This document shows, one piece after another, positions 32,501 through 44,375 of a stretch of DNA of 64,000 nucleotides. This DNA comes from Capitella teleta (Eukaryota; Annelida; Polychaeta; Capitellidae). Position numbers and translations under genes: made by a program. The DNA lies in contig KB310466.1 of assembly GCA_000328365.1 (NCBI GenBank), forward strand, positions 188,081 to 252,080, written 5' to 3'. Positions within the stretch are counted from its first letter, which is position 1. Every line of letters begins with the position of its first letter. The notes beneath the pieces are model-generated. The model did no database searches and was not told the origin of the DNA. It saw only the letters and a program-made list of their open reading frames with translations.

Positions 32501-33568
32501 ACTCACTCAAATTAGTAATGAAAAATAGCAGTAAATATGGCGTATAATATATAGATGTATATCAAAATTGAATGATGATAAAGGAGTTGACAACATGTGG
32601 CCAGATGCTCAATAATACAGCTTAAATTAAAATCTCCAGTCTCTTCTCTAAGAAGCATAAAATCACGCAAAGCTGCTGCTGTTCGATTAGGCTCAGTAAT
32701 CGGTTTCTTGATAGAGGTGGACAGGTTCTCCCTATCGAGATTATACTTGGCACACATGATTGTTAACAAGTCACTCACTGCAGACCTGCTGCCAAGGATG
32801 ATACTATGAATAGATTTTTTAAATTTGTCTAATGAATGTCAATCTAAAAGTAACAGTGGTTGTAGAATATTATTATACAGTTGAGCAAAGTTAAAATTGA
32901 GAGATTTTTATATCCTAAAGATGTTCGACAGAGGGGTACACTAAATTTATAGTTTAATTGACATCTTGTGTCCCGGTCATGGACCTAAGGAGTAAGGCTA
33001 AGGCTTCGAGATACTGAAGTAGGCAGCATATGGGGAGATAAATTGAAAATAAAAAAAGTGCTACGATAAATACGGTATATATACAAATCGCGAAGATTTA
33101 GCATAGAGCATTCATTAATCAGTTGTTGAGTGTGGGTTAGTCATCTGAGGAAATTACTTTTGATTGTTTGAATCAACCTTGGTCAACATAAATGCGAATA
33201 ATTTTCTGTTATATTTTGACCTGTTTGTGCCAGTGGGTAAATACCCTCTCAGGATATTTATAACGTTCACTCAATTCACCTTAGTTCTGGGTCCTTCACC
33301 TTTACTGGAGCCCAGGGTTTCAACTTTTTGTTTACCAACATTTAAGATAGCCTGGATATTTCATTTTTATGTTTTCCTTGTAAAGCTTCAGAAACACGAA
33401 AACTCTTGAATGTTAACCAAGTGCACATACTTTTTGCCAATTGATGCTGCTTTGAAATACCATCTGCAGCACAATTGTACAATCACTACAAAGATAAACG
33501 AGAGTACACCCTGCTTCGTCATTGTGGCGAAGACACCACGCGGGTGCATTCATGTATAATCGACTAAT

Positions 33569-33785
33569 ATGTCAATATTGCCTCATGATGTTTCTCTTCT
33601 GGCTTATTTATTTAACCTCTGGGATCATAATAATCCACTGTGGACCCCGGAGCTTCTATGGGTCGCCGAGCTAATTGGCAGTAAAGTGGCGTTCTCTTGC
33701 GAGGAAGTCAAGTTGGCAGTCATCCACACAAAAGCACATTTGGAACATCTTTCCATTCATCCTGGGAAGAGTTTAAAATTTCAGT
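33569..33785 (+). CDS. Orphan candidate first exon, product unknown
   Basis: An ATG-initiated frame of 72 codons ends exactly at a strong donor (TTTCA|gtgagt) at 33785. Composition is protein-like, with hydrophobic, Trp-rich and helical stretches (PLWTPELLWVAELIG, CEEVKLAVIHTKAHLEHL). I do not recognise the family and did not find a phase-compatible next exon before 36 kb. It may be part of an unresolved gene or chance. Confidence 0.25.
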
Positions 33786-33789
33786 GAGT

Positions 33790-35560
33790 CATATACATGT
33801 AGTACCTTATTCATATCCCGGTAAGTAATACTTTACGGTGATTTCAAGAACACGTGTAATACCTGTGGATCATGATTTGTGAGCGTCTATTCGTTAATTT
33901 CATTTCGTATCATTTGATTGATCATGAATTTCAGAAAGTTGACAACACAATACAATCAATGTAATATAATATAATATGATATAATGTAGGTATATACTTT
34001 TTATTTAGGTCACGAGACTATAGAATATGATTTGATCTGCATTCCGTGATATTTATTACAAGTGTTTTGTAAAGGAATTGACCTGGAATGGACCTGAATT
34101 ATCTAGGTCACGGTTTGTGGCCAAGGCTGATAAAGATTTATGATAATACATCTGTGTGGCTTTTCTGTGGTAAACAAGGGCGTTCGGCCTCATTGAGCAA
34201 CGGTATCCATGGACTGCCTCTAACTATTTACTTATGGTACGTACATCGATTTAAAAAATTGATAATTCACAATCGGCCAGGTATCCGTGGTACACGTGGC
34301 CAGTGTGTTATTGTATGGTTCAACAACCGTGCCCCAAACTGAATTCGTGCTCGATTTTGTTCTCATAATAATTCCAAATAACTGTTTGCATATTTCCACC
34401 GGTTGATCTGAGATTGGGAATCACGTGAGCACACCCTGTCCTCAACGTCGTCCTTCTGTGGCATCCGCCAAGGAATCGTGTGCCCTGGCCAGGCATTCTG
34501 CATGTTATGTAACCAAGGTCATCCGCTCTCAGATTATACATTTATATAAAAGAAATATAGATATAGAAAATATATCGATGAAACTTGCAGATTCAAATTA
34601 GTGACATTCGCTGTTTATAACTACTTACTATAGGTACCAGGGTAAGTCTTGATATTGGTAATTACATCTGCATGCCACGCATTGCGAATTACATCTTTGA
34701 AAGAAGCGGGTGTTTGCTCTTATAAGTGATAACATTTGTTTTTATGCCATTCTATTAATTCGCACGCAGGGGTCTGCCTGTTCGTGATGTCTATTTGGGG
34801 CTGAAAGTTCTTCGAGTGCTGTTTTTCTTGTCCAGTGCGGCTGTCTCCCCTGCAGAAATCTTCGACTCTGCCTCTTATTGCCATCGTTCACTATCTTACT
34901 GTTATGCCAGGCTTCTTCTCCTCTCGTTCATTTCATCCAAATATTCTTTGTCTGTCGGCGCAGCACCTTCTTCATTGTTTTCCTCCCATTTTTTCCCAAT
35001 TTCTTGCCAGCCTCCGCTGCTGCCAAGTTGCACAGATCCCGTAAATGGTACAAAATACCGTTAATTGTGCTGTGTACATGGTCCACATCGATTGAGTTGT
35101 CTGTGAAAAAAAAAAATAAAAAAAAAAATAAAAAAAAAGCTCCAAAGCGTAAAATATGTTGAAATGTGTCAAATAGGTGCACACAGTTCGGGAATGTTTA
35201 GCACCTTTGAGTGTTATTCTGACTGCGTCTCCCAATTCGATTACGCTGATGCAGCGTGCACCAGCATTTCAACTCACGCAATGCGGGTTCGCCATTGAGC
35301 ACCATATGCTGCTACGCTGATCACTTCCTCATATAGCCCCTATTACGTCACCACGGAAGCAACGCCATTAATGCCATTCATGCCGTCTGACATCATTGGG
35401 AGTGGTCTGCACAACAACCCTTCTCGCTGTAACTTGATACGTGTGCAGCAGATCTAGGCTAAGGATATTGTATTGGGATCAATTATTTGCGCGTGTACTC
35501 ATTGCATTCTTGGTCAGATGAATCAGAGTTGATTCTGTGCTTAATCATTTGATCTATTGC
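33790..35560. other. No gene recognised
   Basis: An open frame at 34088-34342 (+) is protein-like in places but has no clear splice partner. The block 34780-35100 encodes Lys/Glu-rich short frames on the minus strand beside an A-rich tract (about 35107-35140) and may be retroposed debris. Nothing here is firm. Confidence 0.35.
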
Positions 35561-35565
35561 ACGTA

Positions 35566-35870
35566 CAGGGTGATTCAAAAGTACTTTGTTGTAACGTGTT
35601 GCAGAGATACTCGACGGAACGCCGCTGCGTCATAGCGCTCTTCGTAAGTCATCGTAAAACTTTGTTTACAATTATATCACAGCATATAAATTACGTATCT
35701 GGAATATTTGCGATAAATGACCCAGTAAAAGGCTAAGAGTCTTTGATAAGAGGTCTCTCCAACTATAAACAGTAATTGTTTTGGGATAGTACGCATTTTG
35801 TATAACACGCTACGCAAGGTTGAACAATCCTCATTAATGAATTGTTAATTAACTTTTGCATCATCCTGTG
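35566..35870. mobile_element. Mariner-like MITE, about 305 bp
   Basis: The left end CAGGGTGATTCAAAAGTA and the right end AACTTTTGCATCATCCTGTG are imperfect inverted repeats of the common mariner-MITE type. There is no coding capacity. The site lies in TA-rich DNA (GTACAGGG); an exact TA duplication is not certain. Confidence 0.55.
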
Positions 35871-36458
35871 CATTTGACCTTTTTTTACGTCATTGGTGAT
35901 TGAATAATTTTTAAAAAGCAATATGTAGAATTAAAAAAGTAAAATAAGATTAACTATAAAAATTTATGAATTACCCTGTTTAGTGAGGGGTTGGGGCGAC
36001 CTGCGCTGATTGCTGTGTTGCATGTGTCCCCAGGGCTGCATCAATATGGATTTCGCTCTCCCGCCAATCGGATGGCGACAGATCCGGACTGCGTGGGTGT
36101 ATGGCATCGACTGCCAAGGGCTTTAAGGGCATGCTGATCAGCACCCCAGATGATCAATGCACTCGCACCATATACTCGTTCGCACTTAATTCACGACTCG
36201 AGTACTTCTGTGCTACATTGTCACTCAAAAAGTCATAATTTTTTTGATCGCGATTCTTTCATTCGCAAAATATGAAAATTGTCTGCCGGTTTAATCCCTG
36301 CAATCAATATTTTGCCATATTTTCGGTATTCATTATTACATGTAGATTTTCGTAACAAAAGCCGTTATTTAAGGGGGAAACATCTCCCTTTTAAACGCAT
36401 AATGAGCAACGAACCATGAAGAATATTTTTTGTTGACTTTATGTTTTTCGTCGTCTGT

Positions 36459-36471
36459 TGACCTTTGACCC
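36459..36471. promoter_or_regulatory. Perfect DR1 nuclear-receptor element upstream of the IVNS1ABP homologue
   Basis: TGACCTTTGACCC reads on the minus strand as GGGTCA-A-AGGTCA, the canonical DR1 site of HNF4 and RXR heterodimers. It lies about 100 bp before the first ATG (36570) in a locally GC-rich stretch that is probably promoter or leader. Function is inferred from the motif and position only. Confidence 0.4.
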
Positions 36472-36569
36472 GCGTGCTTCACTCGTGGCCTGAGTCTGAT
36501 AAGGCAACTGAAGCGTCCCCTCGCGGCGACGGTCTTAATTCTCTCTCACTTCGCTCTTTCTCTGTCACC

Positions 36570-39500
36570 ATGCAGGTCACTGATGGACATATAGCGGTTG
36601 CCATGGCAGCAAAACTCACCATCGAGGACGGTTGTCATAGCAACGACGTGCTGACCCGGTTGTGCACCCTCCGTCGCAACGATCAGTTGTGCGATGTGGT
36701 CCTCGAGGTCATGGGTCACAACGTGCCCGCGCACCGCAGCGTCCTGGCGTGTTCCAGTAAGTTCTTCATGGAGCTGTTCGCTGCCGACAAAGACTGCAGT
36801 CAACGCCACTTCAAACTGGATCACATCGACTACGACAGCTTCATGGTGCTCATCGATTTCATGTACTTATCCAGGTCAGTTCATTATCTTCATCAGGGGC
36901 TGCTTTGGTTCATCCTAGAGTTGATACGCGTATACATCAAGTACTCACTGTACTCAGTGTATTGTGAATTAGGAGTGCATAAGACTGAGATTAATGCGAA
37001 GTTCCGGTATACGTACGTGTCTGTAGCATGAGGATATGAAGTAGACTGATGAAGTCTGCTTCATATCTCTTATTTGACCTATCACTTCATCAGAATACTG
37101 ATAAAAAAGGAGTAATGAATGCAATTGACTAAAATTTGCTGATAAGTTTACAAAAGAAAAACCCCTGAATAAGGTGTCAATTTGTTCTAAGGTGATACTT
37201 GAATCACCATCGCAGTAATCAGCCTGAACTTAAGCCCACTGAGATGTCAACGACCTCGTGCGCAAATTCAGCGAATGTCATTGACCTAGTGGCCAATGCT
37301 GAGATAATTATCGACTAGGTTAATCATATTACCCTACACCACATGCCTGCTAATCTCATGCTGATCTCACGCAGGCATAACCTACAGTCAGCATTTAGGC
37401 TAATTTGGCTTTGAAGGCAAATTGTTGAGCCTCTTGTTGCCTCTATAGGGATCCTATAACTATTACTCTTGTTGCCTCTAGATTCGCGTGAGCTGCCTAA
37501 TCAAGATGATTAGTATTCTCCTGCAAAACATTGCCCTTTCTGCACTCAATGACCTGTTTGTCTGGATACTAGTATTTCGCTGATGATAACTTTTGTGTCG
37601 TTTAAATTCGGAACAATTTCCTTTTGAGAGTAAACGTTTACGCTCGGATGCCTCAATGTACAATCTATATGTTACCATTGCTGGCTGAAGGCTTACGTGT
37701 CACGTCTGGGGTCCTATGCAATGTTGCGGTATACAAATCAATGATTTAATTATTGATTTATATAACAATCATTTATCGAATGTCTCCCGGTGTTTCTCTC
37801 TGAATCGAGAGCATTGCCCTCTGCCGCTGAGTGCTCGATGAAACGCGAGACGAGCAGCGTTTCATGCAGATTGCTGGCTCGTAATGCGCATGCGCAGATC
37901 TGCTTGTTCTTCTCGATTGATCTGATTTACAGGAAACGCAAACCGATCGAACCCTGTTTATTCGCGTTTATTCTGAGACTTTTTTTTGATTCAGAGAAAA
38001 GAGCAATATAATTATATGAACCATATAATCACGGTTGTAGAATTAATAAAATCCAATTATGCTGCTTCCATAAAATCAAAATTGTGTATATGCACTTGCG
38101 TATAAATATGTTGAGCGGGTTGCCTCGTCATGGTTTTGAGAGCGGCGTGCCCTTGCAGTATTGGCCTGTATATGTTTATATTCGTACCCTGGATCGATCC
38201 AGGTGCAAGTCTCAAACCGCCATCTTAGATGGATTTTTGTGAGCATTGCGTTGAACAGGAATAATACACCGGTTCGAGACGGTTAAACATATGATTTTTG
38301 GGCCTCTGAGTTCGGCACGTGGCTCGTATGTTTCTCAAATCTGAATAATTTATGCAACGCTGTCACTTGACATCAGCGATATCTGTTTTTGAGTAATAAG
38401 ACATTAGTGTATAACAACAGAACACAGCCCCCTCCATCACCCGGGGTGTGGCACCAAGTGCAACAATATTCACCACTTCACAACATGTCCTATTTTGTGC
38501 TCGGATTCCAGCGTCCAGGTATTCCAGCCAATCAGCGTGCACACCTTCAATCGTCGTACACGTATTACCAAAGCATCGTGAGCATGAGGTGGTCGGAAGT
38601 TCTAAGTTGTTGTGCAATAAATTATAGTATTCGATATTGCTCCTAACTAGTAAATCGTTGCGTTAGTGACAGTATTATGATGAAAACGATTCAAATCGAC
38701 GTAATTCCAAACAGTAGACGAGACATCTCCACTGAATGCCGAACTTGCTGCACTTGCTGTTGGTGGGATATTGATTGAACCAGTTCGATGACCAGTTTTA
38801 ATTGAAAGCAATCGCAGTTGGCAGGGGTAACCGCCATTGAATCGAATCCAGAGATCAATTCTGGATCGATGCAGGATCAATCAATAGATCGATTCCACTT
38901 GTGGATTGGAAGTCGTCCAGAAGTCTTGGCAAACAACAAACTCCCAATGTTTGCTTTTCTTGACTTGTTTTGCGTGGGTGCAATGTGCCATTAAGAGTAC
39001 ACTTGAATTATCCGCCGGTATCAGTATATATTATACTTGTCAAATTGCATGTACACGATGCAATCCTTTTTTTTTTTTTCTAATTAATTTTCTGCTGTGT
39101 TCACCGATGTTCGGTGTTTCCTGTGCTTACATCAGACTTAGTTTTATTCTTCTGTAAAAGATGCAAATTGATTGAGACATTAGTTCGTTGATGTCACGGG
39201 GGAAATTGAATTTATGGGATCGAATATTTCAAGATAATTACCCCAGTATTAGTGGGTGACGCGGAACAAGGGAAAGTGCTGAGTGGAAATCTCGCATTGA
39301 TTATGGTGCCCAGTTGGATGAGGCATTGAAGGCAGAGATCAATCTGCGATCAATGCCTCTTGGTCCTTCTCATGAATTAACGCTGATTGATTGTTGCCTC
39401 TGGAGGAATCTTTTTTTCGTAGATGGCGCTTTGTAATAATTGTGAGCGATTGCAGTTATGTTTTTGTTATCCATCAGTTGAACTATTGAGGGTTCAGAAC

Positions 39501-42500
39501 AGCGGGTTCTGCTTTCTGGGGCTTAAGAATTTAGGAATTAGATATCGAGCGATTGTTTCTGCTGAAGGTTGTCATTAGGTGTTGGCATGGCTGTAACTCT
39601 TAGGTGCTGGGTTATGCGGAAGACACTTGTATTTGGGCGGAATCTCAAGAGATGCCCGTCTTTTTCCAAATCCCAACTGTTGCTTTGTCCGCACAGGCTT
39701 ATTGCATAATACCTCAGCTGAACTCACTCATCTCCTTGAAAAATAAAGAGAAAAATCGATGGCCATTACCTGACGTTTATATTATCCTTAAACTCTTGAG
39801 ACACAAAAAAAGGCTTACTTTAGTTTGAAATTAATCTGTAATAGCGCAAGGTATAGGTCAATGTTCAAGGCAGAGGTCAATGTCCACATCAAATATCGCC
39901 ATAGTTTTTTTCATCGAGGGTGTTTGGAGCCGCCCGAATAACTCGTGATCAAATGGATTTTCATGATGTCTCATTAACTTGGCTGTGAAGTTTTCCTCTT
40001 CTTCCTCCGTTTCTCGGGGTGAAAGTTGAGAGTGCAAAGGTCAAACACTCCCAAGACTTCAAAGCCTCTTGTGGCAGTATAAGAGTACTTGTACATGCAC
40101 GGAGGAGGGTTGCTGCCCTTTGTCGTATTCGTCACAACCCTGCATGGAGTGCATCAAGCAGGAAGTCGATTGTATCAGCTCACTGATTGGAACTAGATTA
40201 ATTGCTAATTCTTCATCCCTCATTGACCTCATTTCTGATGGAGTTTTAAGTGTCCTTGACACAAAGAGTTCATTGCAATCAATAATTCAGTTTATTGGCT
40301 GAGTGTTGAATTATGTTGATGATTTGAACAATGTTTGATCTGATCATCGGATGTTCTTATCGGGATTGAATTAATTTAACAGAGTTCATGAATCTATTTA
40401 CAGATTGGAAGTGACAGGCGACAGAGTTCGATCCGTCTACAAAGCTGCTCGTTTTTTGAAATTGAAGAAGGTTGTTTCTGCTTGTGTGAACTTCCTAACT
40501 GAGAACCTCACTCCGTTTAATTGCATTGGTATGCGTCAATTAGTGAACTTGATAACCTTAATCGCCCATTTATCATTTCCCCCACAGGAATCAGAAGCTT
40601 TGCTGACAAGCACTCCGATGAGAAATTCACAGCATGCGTCGATTCGTTCATTCAGAAGCATCTGTCAGACGTTCTGGAGAAGAGCCCCGATGCTCACCAA
40701 TTGCCCACCATCAAAGTTGACATCATGGGTACGTTAATGAATCACAGCTTAATTGTCATTAATTCTGTCTTGTTTAGGAGTTGAAGCATTTGATTTGCCT
40801 TCGATTGAAGAGAAGAATTTGTGTCATTTGGTTGTTGAATGGTTGAAGGGAAGCTTGAACAATAACCTCACCATCTCAGATTTGGCGGATAACGTATGCA
40901 TTGAATCTTTGCTTCGGCGTCATCACTTTTCAACTCTTTAATTCACAGCCGAGCGCTCTGTATTTGACTGGAAACAATGATCTTCAGGATTGTTTGGATT
41001 TGGAGTTTGAGAAGGAAGAAGACGATGTTGTGAGGAGAGGAATTGTGGAAGATTACAAGAAAATGCACCAGAAACAGAACAAAAGAAAACTGGTGAGAAA
41101 ACTTATTCACTTGATTTGTATGAAGATTATGAAGAAAGCGGCGTTTAATGTAATGCTACCTTTTCTTGCGCATTTGCAATCTAGGTGCCGTTTGATTCGC
41201 ATGATCCTGTGGTAAAAAAATGGACAATTTCTTTTTTGTGTCTGTCTTATTGAGCAAACAAATTAGAATACAATGTTCATAATTCATTTTTTCACCTTTG
41301 GGTTTTCAGGTTTATTAACCGTTTTGTTTTTTCACCTTCAGCTTAGTTGAGAGGCTGATTTATTGGAAAGTGCTGTAACATCATTTGAAATTATTATGTC
41401 GTTGAAATTTGCAGTGTGTGGTCCCACGCGCTAATTGTTTTAGTTTTTACAGCGAGACTAATAGAAACATTTTCTGATTTATTTCTTTCGAACAGACGCT
41501 AAACACAGCTGCTGCCTCTGCAGCTGGATGAACCCCTCCCCTCATGGAAGTAAACCAGGTCAAGGTCGTCTCCAAGGCAACCCAGATGTCGCGCATTGAT
41601 TGAGTACAAGTCAAGTCAGCCAACCAGGTCTCTCTCTCTCTCTAAGGACGTCTCCATGCCGGACGATTAGCGGGGAGGGATTAATGATTGGTTTTCAGAG
41701 TGGGATGGGGCTTCATTTTAGCAGCTTAAGCGTTGTTGGTGCGTCTGTCACCGTTCGCCTTGTTTATCTCAGATGATCAAGGATCCCAGCGAAGTGGCCC
41801 TGGACGTGCCCCTCAGCGTCTGCACCACCAGCCCCCCCACTTGGGAAGTACTCGCTTCCAAGATGGTGCAAGGTGAGCCCCTCCCCCTCCCCCCCCTTCT
41901 CCAGCTGAACCCTCCTCCTCAGAGCACAAGTGTGTCTGCGTGGCTGCCCTGCACTCTTCCCTCATCATCATCACCATGAAACTGCACCCCCGGCCATCAA
42001 GTCCTGCATCGACCAACGGCAATGAATCCGACACAAGCGCCTTCAATGGCCACAGCCCTAGTCTGTCGCCTCGTTTGTCCACTGACAAAGGATGCTGTTT
42101 GATTCCATTGGCTCAGATGAACAACGCGAGATGTGGCCTTGGTGTTGCTAGGCTCAACGACAAACTGGTTGCTATGGGTTGGTTATTGATGGTTTTTATT
42201 TGATTTGTAATTTAATTGCTTTTCGTTTTTGCAGGCGGGTATGATCGTGGGGAGTGTGTTGACAGTGTTGAGGTTTTTGATGTCAGCACCAACTCCTGGT
42301 CTGAGTTGCCCAAACTGCTCACTGCTCGCGGTCGTTTTGACGCCACACAAATCGATGATTGCTTGTATGCTTGTGGCGGGTCGAACGGAGCTTCGGAACT
42401 GAACTCAGCCGAATGCTTCAACTCAACGCTGAACAAATGGTTGGCGCTCCCTGACATGGCATCCAACAGAAGCAATGCAGGTGTTGTGGCGTTGAATGGC

Positions 42501-43255
42501 AAAGTGTATGCTGTGGGTGGCTGGAACGGCTCCAGTCTGGCCTCCTGTGAGGTCTACGACCCAGACACTGACGCATGGACCTCTATCGCTTCCCTCAAAT
42601 ATGGTAGGTCATTCGCACTCATTGAACTGCCCTGCATCTGCATTTGTACAGGACGATCCCAGGCGGCTGTGTGCGCCTACGGAGGCTGTATTTACGCCGT
42701 GGGGGGCTGTGATGCGTGGAAATGTTTGGCATCAGCTGAGCGCTACAACCCCGAGACGGATGAGTGGACATCAATCGCGTCTGCCGGCACCCCCAGGAGA
42801 GGCGCTGGAGTGCAAGTCTTCAATGGTCAGTGAGGAGGGCTTGATGATTCTGGATATTTATTTATTTTTACTGAATAGATAAGCTGTACGTGGTTGGGGG
42901 CAATGACGGCCAATCTTGTTTGTCTTCGGTTGAAATCTTTGACCCAGTTTCTCACTCGTGGAGTTTTGGTCCCACCCTGAACGTAGCCAGGGCCAACGTG
43001 GGCGTCTCCGTCATTCAGGATCGCTTGTTTGCGGTCGGTGGCTTCAGTGGGAAACTCTTTCTTAACAGCATAGAGTATCTGCCGATCGATGGCAAGCAGT
43101 GGTGCGTCTACGTCCCCAATGAGAACAAGAAATTGGTGGCCGCAACCAGCGTCCATTCATTAAACGGAGATTTTGACGACGAAGCACTGAAATCTGAAAA
43201 CGGGTGTCACTCCGAATGTACCGTGGCCGCATTGAATGGGGTTGAGGTGGAGTGA
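36570..43255 (+). CDS. IVNS1ABP: Influenza NS1A-binding protein homologue (BTB-BACK-Kelch)
   Basis: Exons: 36570-36874, 40404-40528, 40588-40728, 40778-40893, 40949-41092, 41773-41872, 41923-42177, 42235-42603, 42652-42825, 42879-43255. All are in phase, giving about 701 aa (human about 642). An N-terminal BTB (QLCDVVLEVMGHNVPAHRSV) is followed by a BACK domain (about 105-230), a low-complexity linker and six Kelch repeats (about 379-690), each with a GG pair. Family-specific stretches in the linker (CVCVAALHSSLIIITMKLHP) and Kelch 4 (CDAWKCLASAERYNPETDEW) line up with remembered IVNS1ABP rather than other KLHL proteins. Vertebrate members bind actin and act as Cullin-3 adaptors and in splicing and actin stability; the role here is inferred. 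The second ATG (36603, GCCATGG) matches the human N-terminus better. Intron 1 is 3.5 kb, most others about 50-60 nt. AATAAA is at 43579. Confidence 0.93.
36875..40403 (+). other. Long first intron of the IVNS1ABP homologue
   Basis: The 3.5-kb intron is atypical for this window. It holds a near-perfect 15-bp-arm hairpin (GATATGAAGTAGACT / AGTCTGCTTCATATC, about 37033-37066) and a 16-bp palindrome CCTGGATCGATCCAGG at 38188-38203. No exon or transposon body was recognised. Confidence 0.6.
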
Positions 43256-43578
43256 CTTGCATTCCGTCCGCTAAATTGCTCTATTTTCAACAAACTCTTT
43301 ACAAACAAAATTATTTTGACAAAAGATGGGATTTTTTTCACGACAGTCGTATATATCTGTCAATTTGTAATGCTTCCTTTTCTAATGTTTTTTTTTTCTC
43401 TTCTCTCTCTCTAAAAGATATTTCAGTATTATTTCCTTGGAATTGTTTCTGATGAAAAACATATTTTAGACAAATTTCTGTGAAATATATATTCAGTTTA
43501 TTTTCCATGAGCATTAAAATCAATATTTTATATTGTAATTGCTGCCCCCCCTTACAATTAAATAACATCTCACAAACA

Positions 43579-43584
43579 ATAAAA
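43579..43584 (+). terminator. AATAAA polyadenylation signal for the IVNS1ABP homologue
   Basis: The first canonical signal is about 320 nt after the stop at 43253-43255. Further AATAAA copies (for example near 44051) lie before the convergent VARS 3' end. Confidence 0.5.
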
Positions 43585-44290
43585 TAAAGATATTAATTTA
43601 TTAACGTTTATTATTAATCACCAGAAATAATTTTTACTTATTAACATATCATGATTGCTTGAATCATTATTTTTCGGTGAAATTAAACTTCATTTAGGGT
43701 TTTGTGCCAGGTTTTTTAGGGTGTGTATTTGAATGTCGTCTGTTGAATGTTGTGTGTTCATTATTTCTCATCTGAATGTGATAACGTTGTAATCCGCATC
43801 TTTTGTGATAGGTTCTATGCGTGGTTTCAATGATTTCTATGTTTTTGTTTGTGTGATTTTCTTGGGTTGTTTTCATATTAAAAATATCCAAATTAAGCAT
43901 AGCTATCAATGTGGGCAGAAACAATGTCCTGCAAATTCTACCAAATCTCAATTTTTCTTGTTTCTTTTGCGTCACAATTGCATGATATTTTTTCTCATCT
44001 CATTTGTTTTTGACTTTGGAAAAACAAGATGTTAATTTTTACAAAATCATTAATAAAATGTTCTATTCACAAAGTCCAATTTTATTTCTATTTGTGAAGC
44101 TGGACGGTCAGAATGTCTGATCAGCTGGGAGAAATTTCATGCTCGAGAATGGGAACACATTCTAATTATAATTCTTCTGTCCGGTGTGAACTCTTTAAAA
44201 TCAATTAATTACATTCACTGAATGCCAAAAAAAGCAAACTTAGGCTCACAGCTTCACCAAAATTAGACGGAAGAAATATTTTTTAGATAA

Positions 44291-44296
44291 TTTATT
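44291..44296 (-). terminator. Polyadenylation signal for VARS
   Basis: TTTATT on the plus strand (AATAAA on the minus strand) lies about 80 nt beyond the VARS stop codon. The IVNS1ABP and VARS 3' ends therefore converge within roughly 700 bp. Confidence 0.5.
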
Positions 44297-44375
44297 TTGA
44301 TTGGGAGAGGATTTGCAGAGAGAAAAATTGTCTTATTTGCAGCATGCAAAGCTAAGTAAATTCAACAGATTTTGT

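Larger units (their letters stand above)
28490..33560. other. Repeat-rich intergenic DNA, no gene recognised
   Basis: Contents: A- and C-runs at about 28640-28810, a compound hairpin at about 29545-29615, an 80-bp direct repeat pair (29603-29680 and 30560-30642), an (AAT)n tract at about 30138-30160 next to a TTTATTCAAACACG retroposon-type tail, and the SINE-like copy at 32215-32500. Open frames at 31020-31234 exist on both strands but have no recognisable motif. Confidence 0.45.

Noticed and set aside
34928-35182. Lys-rich minus-strand frames suggesting a Myb/SANT-type transposon protein
   Set aside because: Frames are short, interrupted and border an A-rich tract; no motif could be established.
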